Part shown: positions 47,458 through 57,337 of the stretch, piece by piece | Layout of the letters: each line of letters begins with the position of its first letter | Numbering within the stretch: position 1 is the first letter of the stretch | Source of the DNA: Aliidiomarina celeris | GTDB taxonomy: Bacteria; Pseudomonadota; Gammaproteobacteria; Enterobacterales; Alteromonadaceae | NCBI RefSeq assembly: GCF_003316875.1 | Contig: NZ_QMIL01000004.1 | Span: 62,001 to 126,000 of the forward strand | Reading direction: 5' to 3' | DNA: 64,000 nucleotides | Notes under the pieces: generated by a model | What the model saw: only the letters and a program-made list of their open reading frames with translations | Database searches by the model: none | What the model was told of the DNA's origin: nothing | Program-made: the position numbers and the translations under genes

Positions 47458-48540
47458 ATGCATTCTCAATCTACCGCAAACGCGCTGTTGCTCCCTGAGT
47501 TGTTTGACCAGCTCGCAACCGCTATTTTCGTGCTCGATTCCCGTTTGCATGTGGGCTACGCCAACGCGGCCGCAGAAATGCTGGTGGCAGGGAGTGGCCG
47601 GCGGCTGATAGGTGCGCCATTCGAAAGCTTGTTTCGTTACTGCAGTTTGTCGTTACTGCTGTTGCACGACGTGCTGGGCGAACAAAAAAGCCTTACCGAC
47701 AGCGACGTAGCGTTGGTGTTACACGACAGTAAGGCCATGACGGTAGAGCTTACCGCTACGCCGGCTAAACTGAGCCAGCAAGACAGCTTATTAATTGAAA
47801 TGCGCCAAGTAGATCTCATTCGGCGGCTGAATCAAGAGCAAGTACAACAGCACCAGCTAGCCGCTGCGCAGCAATTGGTGCGCGGCTTAGCCCATGAAAT
47901 AAAAAACCCGTTGGGCGGTATTCGCGGTGCTGCGCAGCTGTTGCAAGCCGAGCTTGGTAATAAAGCATTACAGGAATACACGCAAATGATTATGAGCCAA
48001 GCCGATCGGTTGCGCGGTTTGGTAGACCGCTTGCTGGGCCCAACCAAAGTGGGCGAACGCGAATGGGTGAATATTCATGCCGTGATTGCACGCGCCCTCG
48101 AAGTGCTGAATGTTAACCGTCCGGCGGGGGTTAAAGTGGTGCAAGACTACGACCCAAGCTTGCCCGAGCTTGAAATATGCGCCGACCAAGTTGAACAGGT
48201 AATGCTGAACCTGATAAAAAACGCCTTCGAAGCGATGGGGAATGAAGGCACGCTTACCCTAAAAACGCGTATTGGCCACCGCGAGGCGGTGTATGGCAAG
48301 CAATACCGGCAAGTTGCACTGATTAGCGTGATCGACAGTGGGCCGGGTGTGCCGGCTGCATTGAAAGACACGTTGTTTTATCCACTCGTTAGTGGCCGAG
48401 AAGGCGGCTCTGGGCTAGGGCTTTCGATTGCGCAGTCGCTTGTACACCAGCATGCGGGAAAAATTGAGGTGCAGTCGCGGCCGGGCGAAACGCAAATGCT
48501 AATAACCTTACCCTATCTGCAGGAGGGCGCACTAACATGA
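47458..48540 (+). CDS. glnL: Nitrogen regulation histidine kinase NtrB (GlnL)
   Basis: Cytosolic PII-controlled kinase/phosphatase for NtrC. 360 residues. The N-terminal PAS domain (about 10-120) has IFVLDSRLHVGYANAAAEML. HisKA with His146 in RGLAHEIKNPLGGIRGAAQLL is diagnostic of NtrB, followed by HATPase motifs NLIKNAFEAM, DSGPGVP and GGSGLGLSIAQ. GAGGG lies ten bases before ATG. The stop overlaps glnG (ATGA). Confidence 0.97.
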   Translation: MHSQSTANALLLPELFDQLATAIFVLDSRLHVGYANAAAEMLVAGSGRRLIGAPFESLFRYCSLSLLLLHDVLGEQKSLTDSDVALVLHDSKAMTVELTATPAKLSQQDSLLIEMRQVDLIRRLNQEQVQQHQLAAAQQLVRGLAHEIKNPLGGIRGAAQLLQAELGNKALQEYTQMIMSQADRLRGLVDRLLGPTKVGEREWVNIHAVIARALEVLNVNRPAGVKVVQDYDPSLPELEICADQVEQVMLNLIKNAFEAMGNEGTLTLKTRIGHREAVYGKQYRQVALISVIDSGPGVPAALKDTLFYPLVSGREGGSGLGLSIAQSLVHQHAGKIEVQSRPGETQMLITLPYLQEGALT

Positions 48541-49928
48541 AAGACTTGGTATGGGTGCTCGACGACGACGACTCCATTCGCTGGGTGTTAGAGCGCGCCT
48601 TTCATGCAGCAAACTGGCGGCCGGAGCTGTTTGCTAACGCCAACGACTTACTCACCGCGCTTGCACACGCCAGCACACTGCCGGCTGTAATTTTTACCGA
48701 CGTGCGCATGCCGGGTATGAATGGCATGGAGTTACTTGAACGAGTACAACGCGATTACGCCGGCATACCCGTAGTGATTATGACTGCGCATTCTGATCTC
48801 GACAGCGCGGTAAAAGCCTTTAAAGGCGGTGCGTTCGAGTATTTACCCAAGCCCTTCGACCTCGACGACGTAATAGCAGTAGCGGAGCGCGCCATTAAAA
48901 AAGGCGAAGCAGAGCAAGGAAGTGAAATTAACCACAAACGGCCCACTATTATTGGCGAAGCGCCGGCCATGCAAGAGGTGTTTCGGGCTATTGGGCGGCT
49001 CTCGCGCTCTAGCGTGAGTGTTCTACTCACGGGGTCTTCGGGTACGGGTAAAGAGCTGGTAGCGAAAGCCTTGCACGAGCACAGCGACCGCGCAAATGGG
49101 CCTTTTGTGGCATTGAATATGGCAGCTATTCCGGAAGATCTGATTGAGTCGGAGCTTTTCGGCCATGAAAAAGGCGCCTTTACAGGTGCGTTGCAGCGCC
49201 GCGACGGCCGCTTTCGCCAAGCCCACGGCGGCACGTTGTTCCTCGACGAAATTGGCGATATGCCCTTAGCGGTGCAAACGCGTTTGTTGCGGGTACTTGC
49301 CGAAGGCCAGTTTTACCCGGTGGGTAGCCACGAACTGGTGAGTGTGAATGTGCGCGTGATTGCGGCCACGCATATTGATTTAAGCCAAGCCGTTGAAGAG
49401 AAGCGCTTTCGTGAAGACCTTTACCACCGACTGAATGTCATTCACGTACGGCTGCCAACATTAGCGGAACGACGCACCGACATACCAGCGTTGGCGCACT
49501 ATTTTTTGGCGCGTGCAGCGAACGAATTACAAATGCCGGAAAAACGACTAACCCCAGCGGCGTATGAAATGCTACAAAATGCCCCGTGGCCGGGAAATGT
49601 AAGGCAGTTGGAGAATACCTGCCGTTGGATTACTGTAATGGCCAGTAGCGACTGGGTAGACGTAGACGAATTGCCCAACGACCTAACGCCTGAACATGGC
49701 GGGCAGTTTCATACGCAAGGCTGGCAAGCGTACCTTAGGAGCGCCTTTGCGCAGGCGCTCGAGAACGGCAAATGTTCAGAAATGTTTGTAGAAATAGAGA
49801 ACTTAGCCATACAAGAAGCACTCAAAGTTACCAACGGCCATAAACAACAAGCGGCCGAGCGGCTAGGTTGGGGGCGAAATACCCTTACCCGTAAACTAAA
49901 ACGTAAAGAAAACGGAAAGCTGCTCTGA
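48537..49928 (+). CDS. glnG: Nitrogen regulator NtrC (GlnG), sigma-54 activator
   Basis: 463 residues, three domains. The receiver has Asp55 in FTDVRMPGMNG. The AAA+ sigma-54 domain has Walker A GSSGTGKELV, the sigma-54 contact loop GAFTGA at 213-218 and Walker B GGTLFLDEIGDMP. The C-terminal Fis-type helix-turn-helix ends WGRNTLTRKLKR. Activates glnA through the dyads at 45696 and 45728 and probably regulates itself at 47371-47413. Confidence 0.98.
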   Translation: MKDLVWVLDDDDSIRWVLERAFHAANWRPELFANANDLLTALAHASTLPAVIFTDVRMPGMNGMELLERVQRDYAGIPVVIMTAHSDLDSAVKAFKGGAFEYLPKPFDLDDVIAVAERAIKKGEAEQGSEINHKRPTIIGEAPAMQEVFRAIGRLSRSSVSVLLTGSSGTGKELVAKALHEHSDRANGPFVALNMAAIPEDLIESELFGHEKGAFTGALQRRDGRFRQAHGGTLFLDEIGDMPLAVQTRLLRVLAEGQFYPVGSHELVSVNVRVIAATHIDLSQAVEEKRFREDLYHRLNVIHVRLPTLAERRTDIPALAHYFLARAANELQMPEKRLTPAAYEMLQNAPWPGNVRQLENTCRWITVMASSDWVDVDELPNDLTPEHGGQFHTQGWQAYLRSAFAQALENGKCSEMFVEIENLAIQEALKVTNGHKQQAAERLGWGRNTLTRKLKRKENGKLL

Positions 49929-49930
49929 AG

Positions 49931-49950
49931 TGTAAAGAAGGCTCTTTACA
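49931..49950. promoter_or_regulatory. Palindrome TGTAAAG/CTTTACA upstream of cpxR
   Basis: Perfect 7-bp inverted repeat with a 6-nt spacer, 38 bp before the cpxR start and 2 bp after the glnG stop. Each arm contains GTAAA, the CpxR half site. CpxR sites are normally direct repeats (GTAAA-N5-GTAAA), so autoregulation is only a possibility. No T run for a terminator. Confidence 0.4.
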
Positions 49951-49988
49951 ATGAAAATTGATTATCAGTGCACAATACGGAGGCACCC

Positions 49989-50672
49989 GTGGCGAATATC
50001 TTGTTAGTTGATGACGACACCGAACTGACCGGCATGTTGCAAGAAGTAATTCAGCGTGAAGGCTGGAAAATTAGCAGTGAACACAACGGTAAAGCGGGGC
50101 TAAACGCGGCCCTAGAAGGCAATTGGGATTTAATCTTGCTCGACATTATGCTGCCGGAAATGGACGGTTTACAGGTATTAAAGCAGCTGCGCCAAAGTGG
50201 CAAAGACACCCCGGTACTTATGTTAACCGCTCGCGGCGACGACGTTGACCGCGTGGTGGGCTTAGAGCTTGGTGCCGACGACTATTTGCCCAAGCCATTT
50301 TACCCGCGCGAACTTATTGCCCGTATCCGCGCTTTGCTGCGTCGCGCCAAAGGCGGCGCCCAGCCCGACGTGCAGCGGCTTAAGTTTGCTGGTTTCGACA
50401 TCGACACCAAAGAAGCGGTTGCCAGCTGCGACGGCGAACAGCTTACGCTAACCCCAACCGAGTTCGACGTACTGCATCAGTTGGTGACGCACCATGGCCA
50501 GTTGGTTACCAAGGAAAGTTTGTCCATGCAGGTGCTTGGCCGCCAACTTGGGCCGTTCGATCGCTCGCTCGACGTACACATTAGTAATATTCGAAAAAAA
50601 CTACCGAAAAACCCAGAGCGCATTGAAACCGTTCGTGGCCGCGGTTACCGCGTAACCGAACCGAATGGTTAA
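49989..50672 (+). CDS. cpxR: OmpR-family response regulator, CpxR-like
   Basis: 227 residues from GTG 49989, with GGAGG five bases upstream (a GTG at 49968 is upstream of that site). Receiver with phospho-acceptor Asp52 in LILLDIMLPEMDG and KPF at the end. The winged helix has LTPTEFDVLHQLVTHHGQLVTKE and RSLDVHISNIRKKL, characteristic of CpxR. It overlaps the cpxA start by 8 bp. Envelope stress response expected. Confidence 0.9.
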   Translation: MANILLVDDDTELTGMLQEVIQREGWKISSEHNGKAGLNAALEGNWDLILLDIMLPEMDGLQVLKQLRQSGKDTPVLMLTARGDDVDRVVGLELGADDYLPKPFYPRELIARIRALLRRAKGGAQPDVQRLKFAGFDIDTKEAVASCDGEQLTLTPTEFDVLHQLVTHHGQLVTKESLSMQVLGRQLGPFDRSLDVHISNIRKKLPKNPERIETVRGRGYRVTEPNG

Positions 50673-52098
50673 AGCCCGTAAAACGCGTTGGTATCAGTCG
50701 CTGACCCTGCGGCTACTGGCGCTGTTTTGGTTTTTATTGCTCGGCGCTGCAGCGGCGGCACTTTATGCTGCGTTTTACATGAGCCAACCCACCGAGTTGC
50801 AGCCGCTCTCGGAAGATTTTGAACGAAGCCTTGAGCCGGTTTTTCGTACCCAACAAAGTGGCGGCCTTGAAGGCACCGGCTTGTTGCAACCGGGCCGGCT
50901 GTTAGTGGGCGAATATCGGGTGATGGCGCGCAACGACATTGTTAACGCTGAGAGCGATAGCAAAAACACAACGGCGCCGCATACCGACACGCGCTTTGCA
51001 CCGGCTCTGCACCAAAGTGTCATTAGTAATATTGTGCGGCTTTTGGCGGAAAACGAGAGTAAGCAAGTGCCGGTAGGCAATGAAATGTTCGCCGGGCCTT
51101 TCACTATAGGTAATGCCCGTATTGTGGTGTCGCGGCCGCTCACCGCCGACGAAGTGGCGTACTTGGCCTTACAAGAAGAACAAGACATTGGCCCGCGAGT
51201 GTTGTGGGTGGCATTTGTGGCCTCCGGATTTGGTGCCTTTGTTTTGGGCTTCTGGTTTGTGCGGCCACTCAAAAAGCTGCGCAACGGCATGCGCGAAATT
51301 GCCGCAGGTGAGGCCTATCCGAATTTAGGGCGACTGCCAAAGCGGCGCGACGAATTAGGTGAGCTGGCGCGAACGCTGCGCACCACGGCGCTGGAACTAG
51401 CAACCAGTCGCGATGCCCAGCGCCGCTTATTAAGCGACGTTTCCCATGAGCTCCGCTCGCCCTTAGCGCGTTCGCAAATAGCGCTGGATTTACTGGGCGA
51501 CGAAAGTTTGCGACAGAACACCCACTTTTTGCAGCTCGAGCGCGACATATACCGGCTCGGCTCTATTATTGACAGTATTTTGTGGCTGTCGCGGCTGGAA
51601 AACGGGCTCGACGACCCCATTCGAGAAAGCGTAAAACCGGCCGAGCTGTTCAAAGAAATTCAAAGCGACGTGGGCTACGCGCAAGCTGAGTGGGGCGCGC
51701 GGTTAGTGTTACCTACTGCCAAACTCCCAACTATTGAGACCGACCCGGTGTTGTTGCGTTTAGTATTAGAAAACCTGATTCGTAACGGTTTTCAGTATGG
51801 GCCAGAGCAGGGCGCCGTGCATTTAACGGTTGAGCAGCACATAAAGGGCGAACATGGCAAAAGCCTAAAAATGACCGTACGCGACGAAGGCGACGGCGTT
51901 GACGAAAGCAAGTTAGAACAGTTGTTTAAGCCTTTCTTTCGAGGCGATCCGTCGCGCCACCATGGTGCTGGCGTAGGACTTGGGTTAGCATTATGCCAGC
52001 GTGCAACGCGGGTACTCGACGGCACGTTAACGGCAAGCAATCACCCCGACGGAGGATTAGCGGTGTCGCTCACAGTTCCTATTCGAGCACCGCAGTAG
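50665..52098 (+). CDS. cpxA: Sensor histidine kinase, CpxA-like
   Basis: 477 residues. Inner membrane: helix at about 15-36, a periplasmic sensor (about 37-170) with the CpxA-typical GPFTIGNARIVVSRPL, then a second helix (about 181-200), a HAMP domain, HisKA with His261 in SDVSHELRSPLARSQIAL and an HATPase with NLIRNGFQYG and GAGVGLGLALCQ. Cognate of the upstream CpxR. No cpxP is seen nearby. Confidence 0.9.
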   Translation: MVKARKTRWYQSLTLRLLALFWFLLLGAAAAALYAAFYMSQPTELQPLSEDFERSLEPVFRTQQSGGLEGTGLLQPGRLLVGEYRVMARNDIVNAESDSKNTTAPHTDTRFAPALHQSVISNIVRLLAENESKQVPVGNEMFAGPFTIGNARIVVSRPLTADEVAYLALQEEQDIGPRVLWVAFVASGFGAFVLGFWFVRPLKKLRNGMREIAAGEAYPNLGRLPKRRDELGELARTLRTTALELATSRDAQRRLLSDVSHELRSPLARSQIALDLLGDESLRQNTHFLQLERDIYRLGSIIDSILWLSRLENGLDDPIRESVKPAELFKEIQSDVGYAQAEWGARLVLPTAKLPTIETDPVLLRLVLENLIRNGFQYGPEQGAVHLTVEQHIKGEHGKSLKMTVRDEGDGVDESKLEQLFKPFFRGDPSRHHGAGVGLGLALCQRATRVLDGTLTASNHPDGGLAVSLTVPIRAPQ

Positions 52099-52105
52099 CA
52101 AAATA

Positions 52106-53131
52106 ATGACCAATCAAGCATTAAAAGCACAATTAAAAGCGTGGTTGGCCGCCCGGCCAAGCGACACCGACCCAAGCTGGCTTGCTTGGAGTGAAAACGA
52201 ACTTGCGGAGTTTTGGCAGCGCACCGAGCACCTTGAATTCAAAGCCCGCGACGGCGTGCGCATTTGTTATGGCGTGTGGCCGCAGCCCGAGCCTTCACCG
52301 TGGTTAATTCTGTTACCCGGCCGCATAGAGGCCTACATAAAATACCAAGAAGTAGCATTGGAGTGGGCCGCAAAGGGCTACTCCGTCGCTATTATTGACC
52401 ACCGCGGGCAAGGGTTCTCCGACCGTTTAACAGACCGACATGAACACGGCCATGTACATCGGTTTGCCGACTACGTACACGACATTGCAGATTGGATGGA
52501 AGTTTTAGCGCCGCGGATCGACAACCAACCCGCAAAGTTGCTGGCGCATTCTATGGGTGCGGCTATCGGTGCCTTATATTTAGCGGGCTACGCACAAGCC
52601 AAAGCGCCCTTTGCCTTTGAAAAAGCAATGCTGTGCTCACCCATGATGGGCATCAATACCAAGCCGTGGCCTGCGCCTATCGGTAAAGCTGTTGTTCGTG
52701 CTGGGGCATGGCTGAAGCGAAAAATAGCACCCGAACGTGCGCATTATTTTATCGCCATGAAAGACTACGAAACCTTACCTTTTGACGAGAACCGTTTAAC
52801 CCACAGCCGCGCGCGGTATCAGTTTTTAAGCGAGCAGTATCACCAGCACCCACGTATTCGGGTAGGTGGGCCAACGTGGCAATGGCTCACAGAAGCGCTT
52901 CATGTAATTGATATCATGCCGAAAATACTGGGCCGCATTCAAGTTCCAGTGCTGTTGTTGCAAGCTGGCGCCGATGAAATAGTTGATTTAGCCGCGCAAG
53001 AACGTAATGCGCAGTACATTCAACACGTGGACTTTCATGTCATTAAAGGCAGCGCCCATGAAATTTTAATGGAAACCGACGCTATTCGTAATCGAGCACT
53101 CGCGCTAATGGGCGTTAGCCACCCCCAATAA
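52106..53131 (+). CDS. pldB: Lysophospholipase L2-like alpha/beta hydrolase
   Basis: 341 residues. Nucleophile elbow AHSMGAA (GHSMG form changed to AHSMG), preceded by [10 protein letters not shown], the oxyanion-side signature of PldB. An acid residue lies in [12 protein letters not shown] and the catalytic His in [10 protein letters not shown]. There is no clear signal peptide, so a cytosolic or inner-membrane-bound location is likely. Starts 7 bp after cpxA; the last 17 bp overlap the convergent trmL. A monoacylglycerol-lipase-like substrate cannot be excluded. Confidence 0.85.
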   Translation: MTNQALKAQLKAWLAARPSDTDPSWLAWSENELAEFWQRTEHLEFKARDGVRICYGVWPQPEPSPWLILLPGRIEAYIKYQEVALEWAAKGYSVAIIDHRGQGFSDRLTDRHEHGHVHRFADYVHDIADWMEVLAPRIDNQPAKLLAHSMGAAIGALYLAGYAQAKAPFAFEKAMLCSPMMGINTKPWPAPIGKAVVRAGAWLKRKIAPERAHYFIAMKDYETLPFDENRLTHSRARYQFLSEQYHQHPRIRVGGPTWQWLTEALHVIDIMPKILGRIQVPVLLLQAGADEIVDLAAQERNAQYIQHVDFHVIKGSAHEILMETDAIRNRALALMGVSHPQ

Positions 53132-53579
53132 ACCCGTGCTGGCGCCACGCTTCGTAGCTTACCAACGCCACAGTGTTGGAAAGGTTTAGCGAGCGGTTGT
53201 TGGGCATCATGGGCACACGCAAGCGTTGTTCCGGCGCTATTTGTGCCATCACATCGGGTGCTAAACCGCTGGTTTCAGAGCCAAAAAGCAGCACGTCGCC
53301 CGCTTGAAAGTGGATCTCCGTGTAGCCTTTCGTGCCTTTAGTGGTAATGGCATAAATGGTGCTGTTTGGAAATGCGTCGGTAAAGGCCTGAAAATTCGGG
53401 TAGCGCGCCACACGGCTCAAATCGTGGTAATCCAGCCCTGCGCGGCGCAGTTTCTTTTCTTCAAGATCGAAGCCCAGTGGTTCAATAAGGTGGAGTTGGC
53501 AGCCATTGTTCGCGGCCAGCCGAATAATATTGCCAGTATTGGCCGCAATAACAGGGTTAAACAGAACAATGTGGAACAT
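53115..53579 (-). CDS. trmL: tRNA (cytidine/uridine-34 2'-O) methyltransferase TrmL
   Basis: 154 residues, SPOUT fold. The three signatures are [27 protein letters not shown] and [12 protein letters not shown], which build the knotted SAM site. Modifies the wobble position of tRNA-Leu isoacceptors. Convergent with pldB, 17 bp overlap. Confidence 0.96.
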   Translation of the reverse strand: MFHIVLFNPVIAANTGNIIRLAANNGCQLHLIEPLGFDLEEKKLRRAGLDYHDLSRVARYPNFQAFTDAFPNSTIYAITTKGTKGYTEIHFQAGDVLLFGSETSGLAPDVMAQIAPEQRLRVPMMPNNRSLNLSNTVALVSYEAWRQHGFIGGG

Positions 53580-53711
53580 AGATGGTCTCTTTATAGTAGC
53601 CAGCTAAGCTTGGCGTTCCGCAAGCTGGGAACAAAGTAATTAAGCACCACAAATGATACCATGAAGCGCATTGAACAGAAGTAACCAAAGTTTTCTTAAA
53701 GGAGTTTAGCC

Positions 53712-55352
53712 ATGAAGTTTCTTACTCCAGTTGTGCTCAGCACAGTGCTGCTAGCAGCTACGTTCGGTAGTGCCCGCGCCGACACCCTACACAACCTCAT
53801 GCTCATTGGCAGTGAACTCGAAATATGCTCCAGCATGGAGTCGCAGCATTGTGTGAACAATGAATGGATTGTAGCCAACGACATGCGTACCGCGCGGCTG
53901 TTCCAGCTTACCGACGTGCGCCGCCGCGAAGCCACTAGCCAAGCCATTTGGCCGCGCGAACGCAACGACATGCGCAACCGTGTAGCGTCCGCGCTTGAGG
54001 AGCTAGCGGAGTATTTCGGCCGCGGCGTGGTACCCGACTATCGGTTTATTGAGCGGCTCCGTTCGCGTGCGTATTTAGACTTATTGATGGAGCTTTCGGA
54101 AGCCGAGTACGAGCGCATTTTAGACCGCTTAGAGCTTGCCCGTGTGCCTGGTTTGAACGACGTAGCCAATGTCAGTGAGTCGCCCGCTCATACCCAAGAG
54201 CTGATGCAAGCCTTTAAAACCATGTTAGAGCCATTAGCCGGCGACAACACACCGAACGTGGTGCTCATTACCGCGGCGGCCCGCGATAGTTTTAGCGCAG
54301 TAGAGCGCTACACCAGCGCCTTTGAACAAATAGGGGTGAAGGTAACTTGGCTGCCCGTAAGTGCGGTGGTTACCCGTGCCCAGCAAAGCAACCAGTGCGA
54401 GAACTTAGAAAGCTTGCGCCGCACCATGTTAGGCACGTTCGATCGTGATCGCGTGAACGCGGCATTTCATGAGCAGCAAGTGGCATACTGCAAAAGTAAT
54501 GCATGGCAAGACACACTGGCGAACGCACAAGGCGTATTTTTTGTCGACGGCCGAGCCGATCGGTTACGCGACGCTTTTGTGGTAGAGCAAGAGCCTACGC
54601 CACTTTTACGCGGTATATTGCAGCGCTACTTTGACGGTAGTTTAGTCATGGCTGCAGAGGGCGGGGCTGCACAAGGCTTAGTTGCCAATAACATGGTAAC
54701 CAATGGCACCAGCCGCGACGCCATGTTAAACGGCGCGAACGCACGGCCTGCGCCGCCGCTCGACTGTGATTTAGAAGGCAACTGCCCGCGCGGTTTAAAT
54801 GCCAACAGCCTTACCTACGACACCCTTGGCGGCTTAAAAGTGTATAACTACGGTGTGGTAGACACCGACGTGTCGCAACGTGGCTTACAAATTCGCATGA
54901 TGCGCATAGCGCAAGCCACCGGCACGCCTTTAGCCTTGGGCATAGACCGCCACACTGCATTATTGGTGAATACCGCACAAGGGTTTTTCCGAGTTGTCGG
55001 CGAGAACGGCGTATTCGGCCTCGAAAATGCGCAAGGCACCGACCGCATGTTAGCGGGCAGTTTCCACTACTTAATGCGCGGCGCAACAGGGCGGATATCC
55101 AGCACCGGACTCAGCGAGGTTGAGCTGGTAGAGCAAAGCAATCAACGCATAGAAGAAGTAACCAACCGCTTTCTTGGCAATAGCGGCATTAAAGACAGCC
55201 TCGACAGCCTTTGCCGCCGTGGCAACGCACGCCTATTACAAGAAAACATAGAGCTGGTGATGCAAACCACCGACGACAGCACCGTGTTACCCGCCACCCG
55301 GCGCTGCCAAGTGCTAAACGCCACGATTGGCGTGCAGCGGACTGGCCGTTAG
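53712..55352 (+). CDS. Exported cyanophycinase-like (S51 family) protein lacking the catalytic Ser
   Basis: 546 residues. Signal peptide of 23 residues (MKFLTPVVLSTVLLAATFGSARA). From about 190 onward the layout follows cyanophycinase: VVLITAAARDSF, GVFFVDGRADRLRDAF, then at the nucleophile position AAEGGAA in place of GTSAGAA (Glu316 where Ser is expected), and DVSQRGLQIRMMRIAQATGT with GIDRHTALLV. The fold is therefore probably S51/class-I-glutaminase-like but without peptidase activity. The N-terminal 180 residues and four Cys residues are unassigned. It faces the DUF4105 gene (stops 22 bp apart). Function unknown. Confidence 0.72.
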   Translation: MKFLTPVVLSTVLLAATFGSARADTLHNLMLIGSELEICSSMESQHCVNNEWIVANDMRTARLFQLTDVRRREATSQAIWPRERNDMRNRVASALEELAEYFGRGVVPDYRFIERLRSRAYLDLLMELSEAEYERILDRLELARVPGLNDVANVSESPAHTQELMQAFKTMLEPLAGDNTPNVVLITAAARDSFSAVERYTSAFEQIGVKVTWLPVSAVVTRAQQSNQCENLESLRRTMLGTFDRDRVNAAFHEQQVAYCKSNAWQDTLANAQGVFFVDGRADRLRDAFVVEQEPTPLLRGILQRYFDGSLVMAAEGGAAQGLVANNMVTNGTSRDAMLNGANARPAPPLDCDLEGNCPRGLNANSLTYDTLGGLKVYNYGVVDTDVSQRGLQIRMMRIAQATGTPLALGIDRHTALLVNTAQGFFRVVGENGVFGLENAQGTDRMLAGSFHYLMRGATGRISSTGLSEVELVEQSNQRIEEVTNRFLGNSGIKDSLDSLCRRGNARLLQENIELVMQTTDDSTVLPATRRCQVLNATIGVQRTGR

Positions 55353-55374
55353 TGAGCAAGCAGTGCGTTGTGGC

Positions 55375-57246
55375 TTACCAGTAGTAGCTTACGCCAAAGC
55401 CCGCCTCGCTGCCGTAGGTGTCGGTAGCGAGGTGAAAACGCAGATCAAACTCACGGCTAAGTTGCGAGCGATGTTGAAGTTTTAGGCTTGACAGTCGCCC
55501 GCTTTGTCCTTGCAAACTGTCAAGATGAGACACCGTTAAATAGCTGCTGTGTTCGGAATTCCAGCGCCGGAAAAATCCAGCGTGCAGAGTAGCGGCCAGA
55601 AAACCGTCTTGATACCCTGTTGTGCGCACTTGAAAGCCCGTAAGCGCGAAAGGAACCCAGCCATTAAAATACCCAGACCATCCAGCGTTGAGTTCTAGGC
55701 TGCCATCTAAGCAACTGTTGCATGCGAGTGAACGGTTACTTATTTGCGCCTTCATCTGCCATGCTATTTCGTTTACTTCATGCAAAGGCGTGCGGCGGGC
55801 GTGTAGGTTGGTTACGTCGAAAAGCTGCAGGTGATGTAAGCGTACCGTGTTGGCGGTAATGTCGAGGTCGACGCGCCCTAGTTCAAGCGCCGCATAAGGC
55901 ATGCGGGTGCTGTCGCTTTGCAACATGTCGTAGTGTAACGGGCGAGCACTCAGCCGCAGACCATTGCTTCGCTCAGAGGCTGCAAATGCTGTTGCTCGCC
56001 ACATTCCCGAAGGCGAAGCGTTTTCGATAGGTGCGGGAGCCGGTTCAGGTTTTAAGCCGCTGCCTGTGGGTAGCTGTAACCGCTGCACCAAGGCCTGTTG
56101 GCGAAGTTCTGCAATAGGCAGTTCAGAACCCGACTCTTCAAGGGTTAGCAAGTGACTTAAGATAACGTCAACCACGGGCGCGCGGTCTGTGGTACTGAGC
56201 ATCCGAAATGCATTGTCGTTAAATTCTAGTTTCGCAGGGTTCGCCCAAAGGCTCACTACAGCGCGTTGCTGTTGCTCGTTAAGTTGATGGTAATACTGCT
56301 CTGTTTGCAAACGCCGCGACGGCTTATGTAGCCGCGACCGCACTAAGGGTTCGCCGTTGTAGGTTGCATTACTCAGCTGGATCATAACCTGCTCGGGTGC
56401 TACCCAGGGCATCGGCGAGTGGGCTAAGTTTTCATGCACCACCAGCTCAAGTGTGCGCGCTATGCGTGAGGCGCAATTTTCACTCAAAAATAAGTAATCA
56501 AAATCTTGCCCTTGTATTTCCCACATGTGAGCAATGAGAAAACGCCGATCGTGTTCAGTTAAGTTGAATTCGTAGTGCCACAAGTCGCGCATTTCCGACT
56601 CGCTGTAAAGTGCCGAATTTCGGAAAAATGGTGCGCTTGAGTAGCGCGCGGTATAACCACTAAAAAGCCCCTTCCACATGTAAGGGAGAATACTGTCGCC
56701 TTGGGTGTCGGCACCGAAATTTAAGCTCGTGTCGAGCAACTGAATAGGCGACTGGTTAGTGTTTGTGTTGCTGCCAAGGTGCAGCAACATGTGGCCGAAA
56801 AAAGAAGCTGGGTTGCCTAAATAGCCGGAAGCGAACATAACGCCAACCTCATTTTTACTGTGTTTTTGCAACCATTCGTCTCGTTTCTCGCACTGAGCAG
56901 TTACTGGAGTTACTAATCCTTGCTCTTCGAGCCACATGGCCCGCGCTGGGAACTTACAGGCAGCGTGCTCACCCTCTCCGGCGTCTGGCATTTGCAAAGC
57001 GTTAATTGTGGCTTCAAGTTCTGCTGTGGGGTTATTTGCGCCATGCGCACTGAGAAAAAAGTCGGGGTCTATAACAGCGCTATGGGGGCGACCGAAAGCA
57101 GGCGTTTTGTCGAAATGTAAAAGCTTGAGCCAGGTACGCGACTGCGCCGCTTGCTCCGGCGTTAGGCTTTGAGAATATGCAGCGACCGAGATAAAACAGC
57201 TGGAAAAAAGCAACGCAAGCAAACAGGCAGGGAAGGGGCGCAACAT
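55375..57246 (-). CDS. DUF4105 exported protein with outer-membrane-like C-terminus
   Basis: 623 residues. Signal peptide of about 25 residues. Residues 130-330 show the DUF4105 core (FASGYLGNPASFFGHMLLHLG, YTARYSSAPFF, DFDYLFLSENCASRIARTLE), with His and Cys residues that recall NlpC-like papain folds. The last 230 residues are rich in alternating hydrophobic and aromatic strands and end GFGVSYYW, a beta-barrel outer-membrane end signal. Probably a surface or periplasmic hydrolase-like protein anchored in the outer membrane. Directly downstream of a DUF3015 gene on the same strand. Confidence 0.75.
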   Translation of the reverse strand: MLRPFPACLLALLFSSCFISVAAYSQSLTPEQAAQSRTWLKLLHFDKTPAFGRPHSAVIDPDFFLSAHGANNPTAELEATINALQMPDAGEGEHAACKFPARAMWLEEQGLVTPVTAQCEKRDEWLQKHSKNEVGVMFASGYLGNPASFFGHMLLHLGSNTNTNQSPIQLLDTSLNFGADTQGDSILPYMWKGLFSGYTARYSSAPFFRNSALYSESEMRDLWHYEFNLTEHDRRFLIAHMWEIQGQDFDYLFLSENCASRIARTLELVVHENLAHSPMPWVAPEQVMIQLSNATYNGEPLVRSRLHKPSRRLQTEQYYHQLNEQQQRAVVSLWANPAKLEFNDNAFRMLSTTDRAPVVDVILSHLLTLEESGSELPIAELRQQALVQRLQLPTGSGLKPEPAPAPIENASPSGMWRATAFAASERSNGLRLSARPLHYDMLQSDSTRMPYAALELGRVDLDITANTVRLHHLQLFDVTNLHARRTPLHEVNEIAWQMKAQISNRSLACNSCLDGSLELNAGWSGYFNGWVPFALTGFQVRTTGYQDGFLAATLHAGFFRRWNSEHSSYLTVSHLDSLQGQSGRLSSLKLQHRSQLSREFDLRFHLATDTYGSEAGFGVSYYW

Positions 57247-57290
57247 AAGTGAACTCAGTAGAAGGTGACCACAGAAAGCGGGATTAGCAA

Positions 57291-57320
57291 ATAAAAACGG
57301 CGAAGCCTAAGCCCCGCCGT
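57291..57320 (-). terminator. Terminator between the DUF3015 and DUF4105 genes
   Basis: On the minus strand ACGGCG / CGCCGT, 6-bp stem with 12-nt loop, followed by TTTTTATTTG. It lies 18 bp after the DUF3015 stop, so DUF4105 expression may depend on readthrough or its own promoter. Confidence 0.7.
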
Positions 57321-57337
57321 GTATTCATAAAAAAAGC

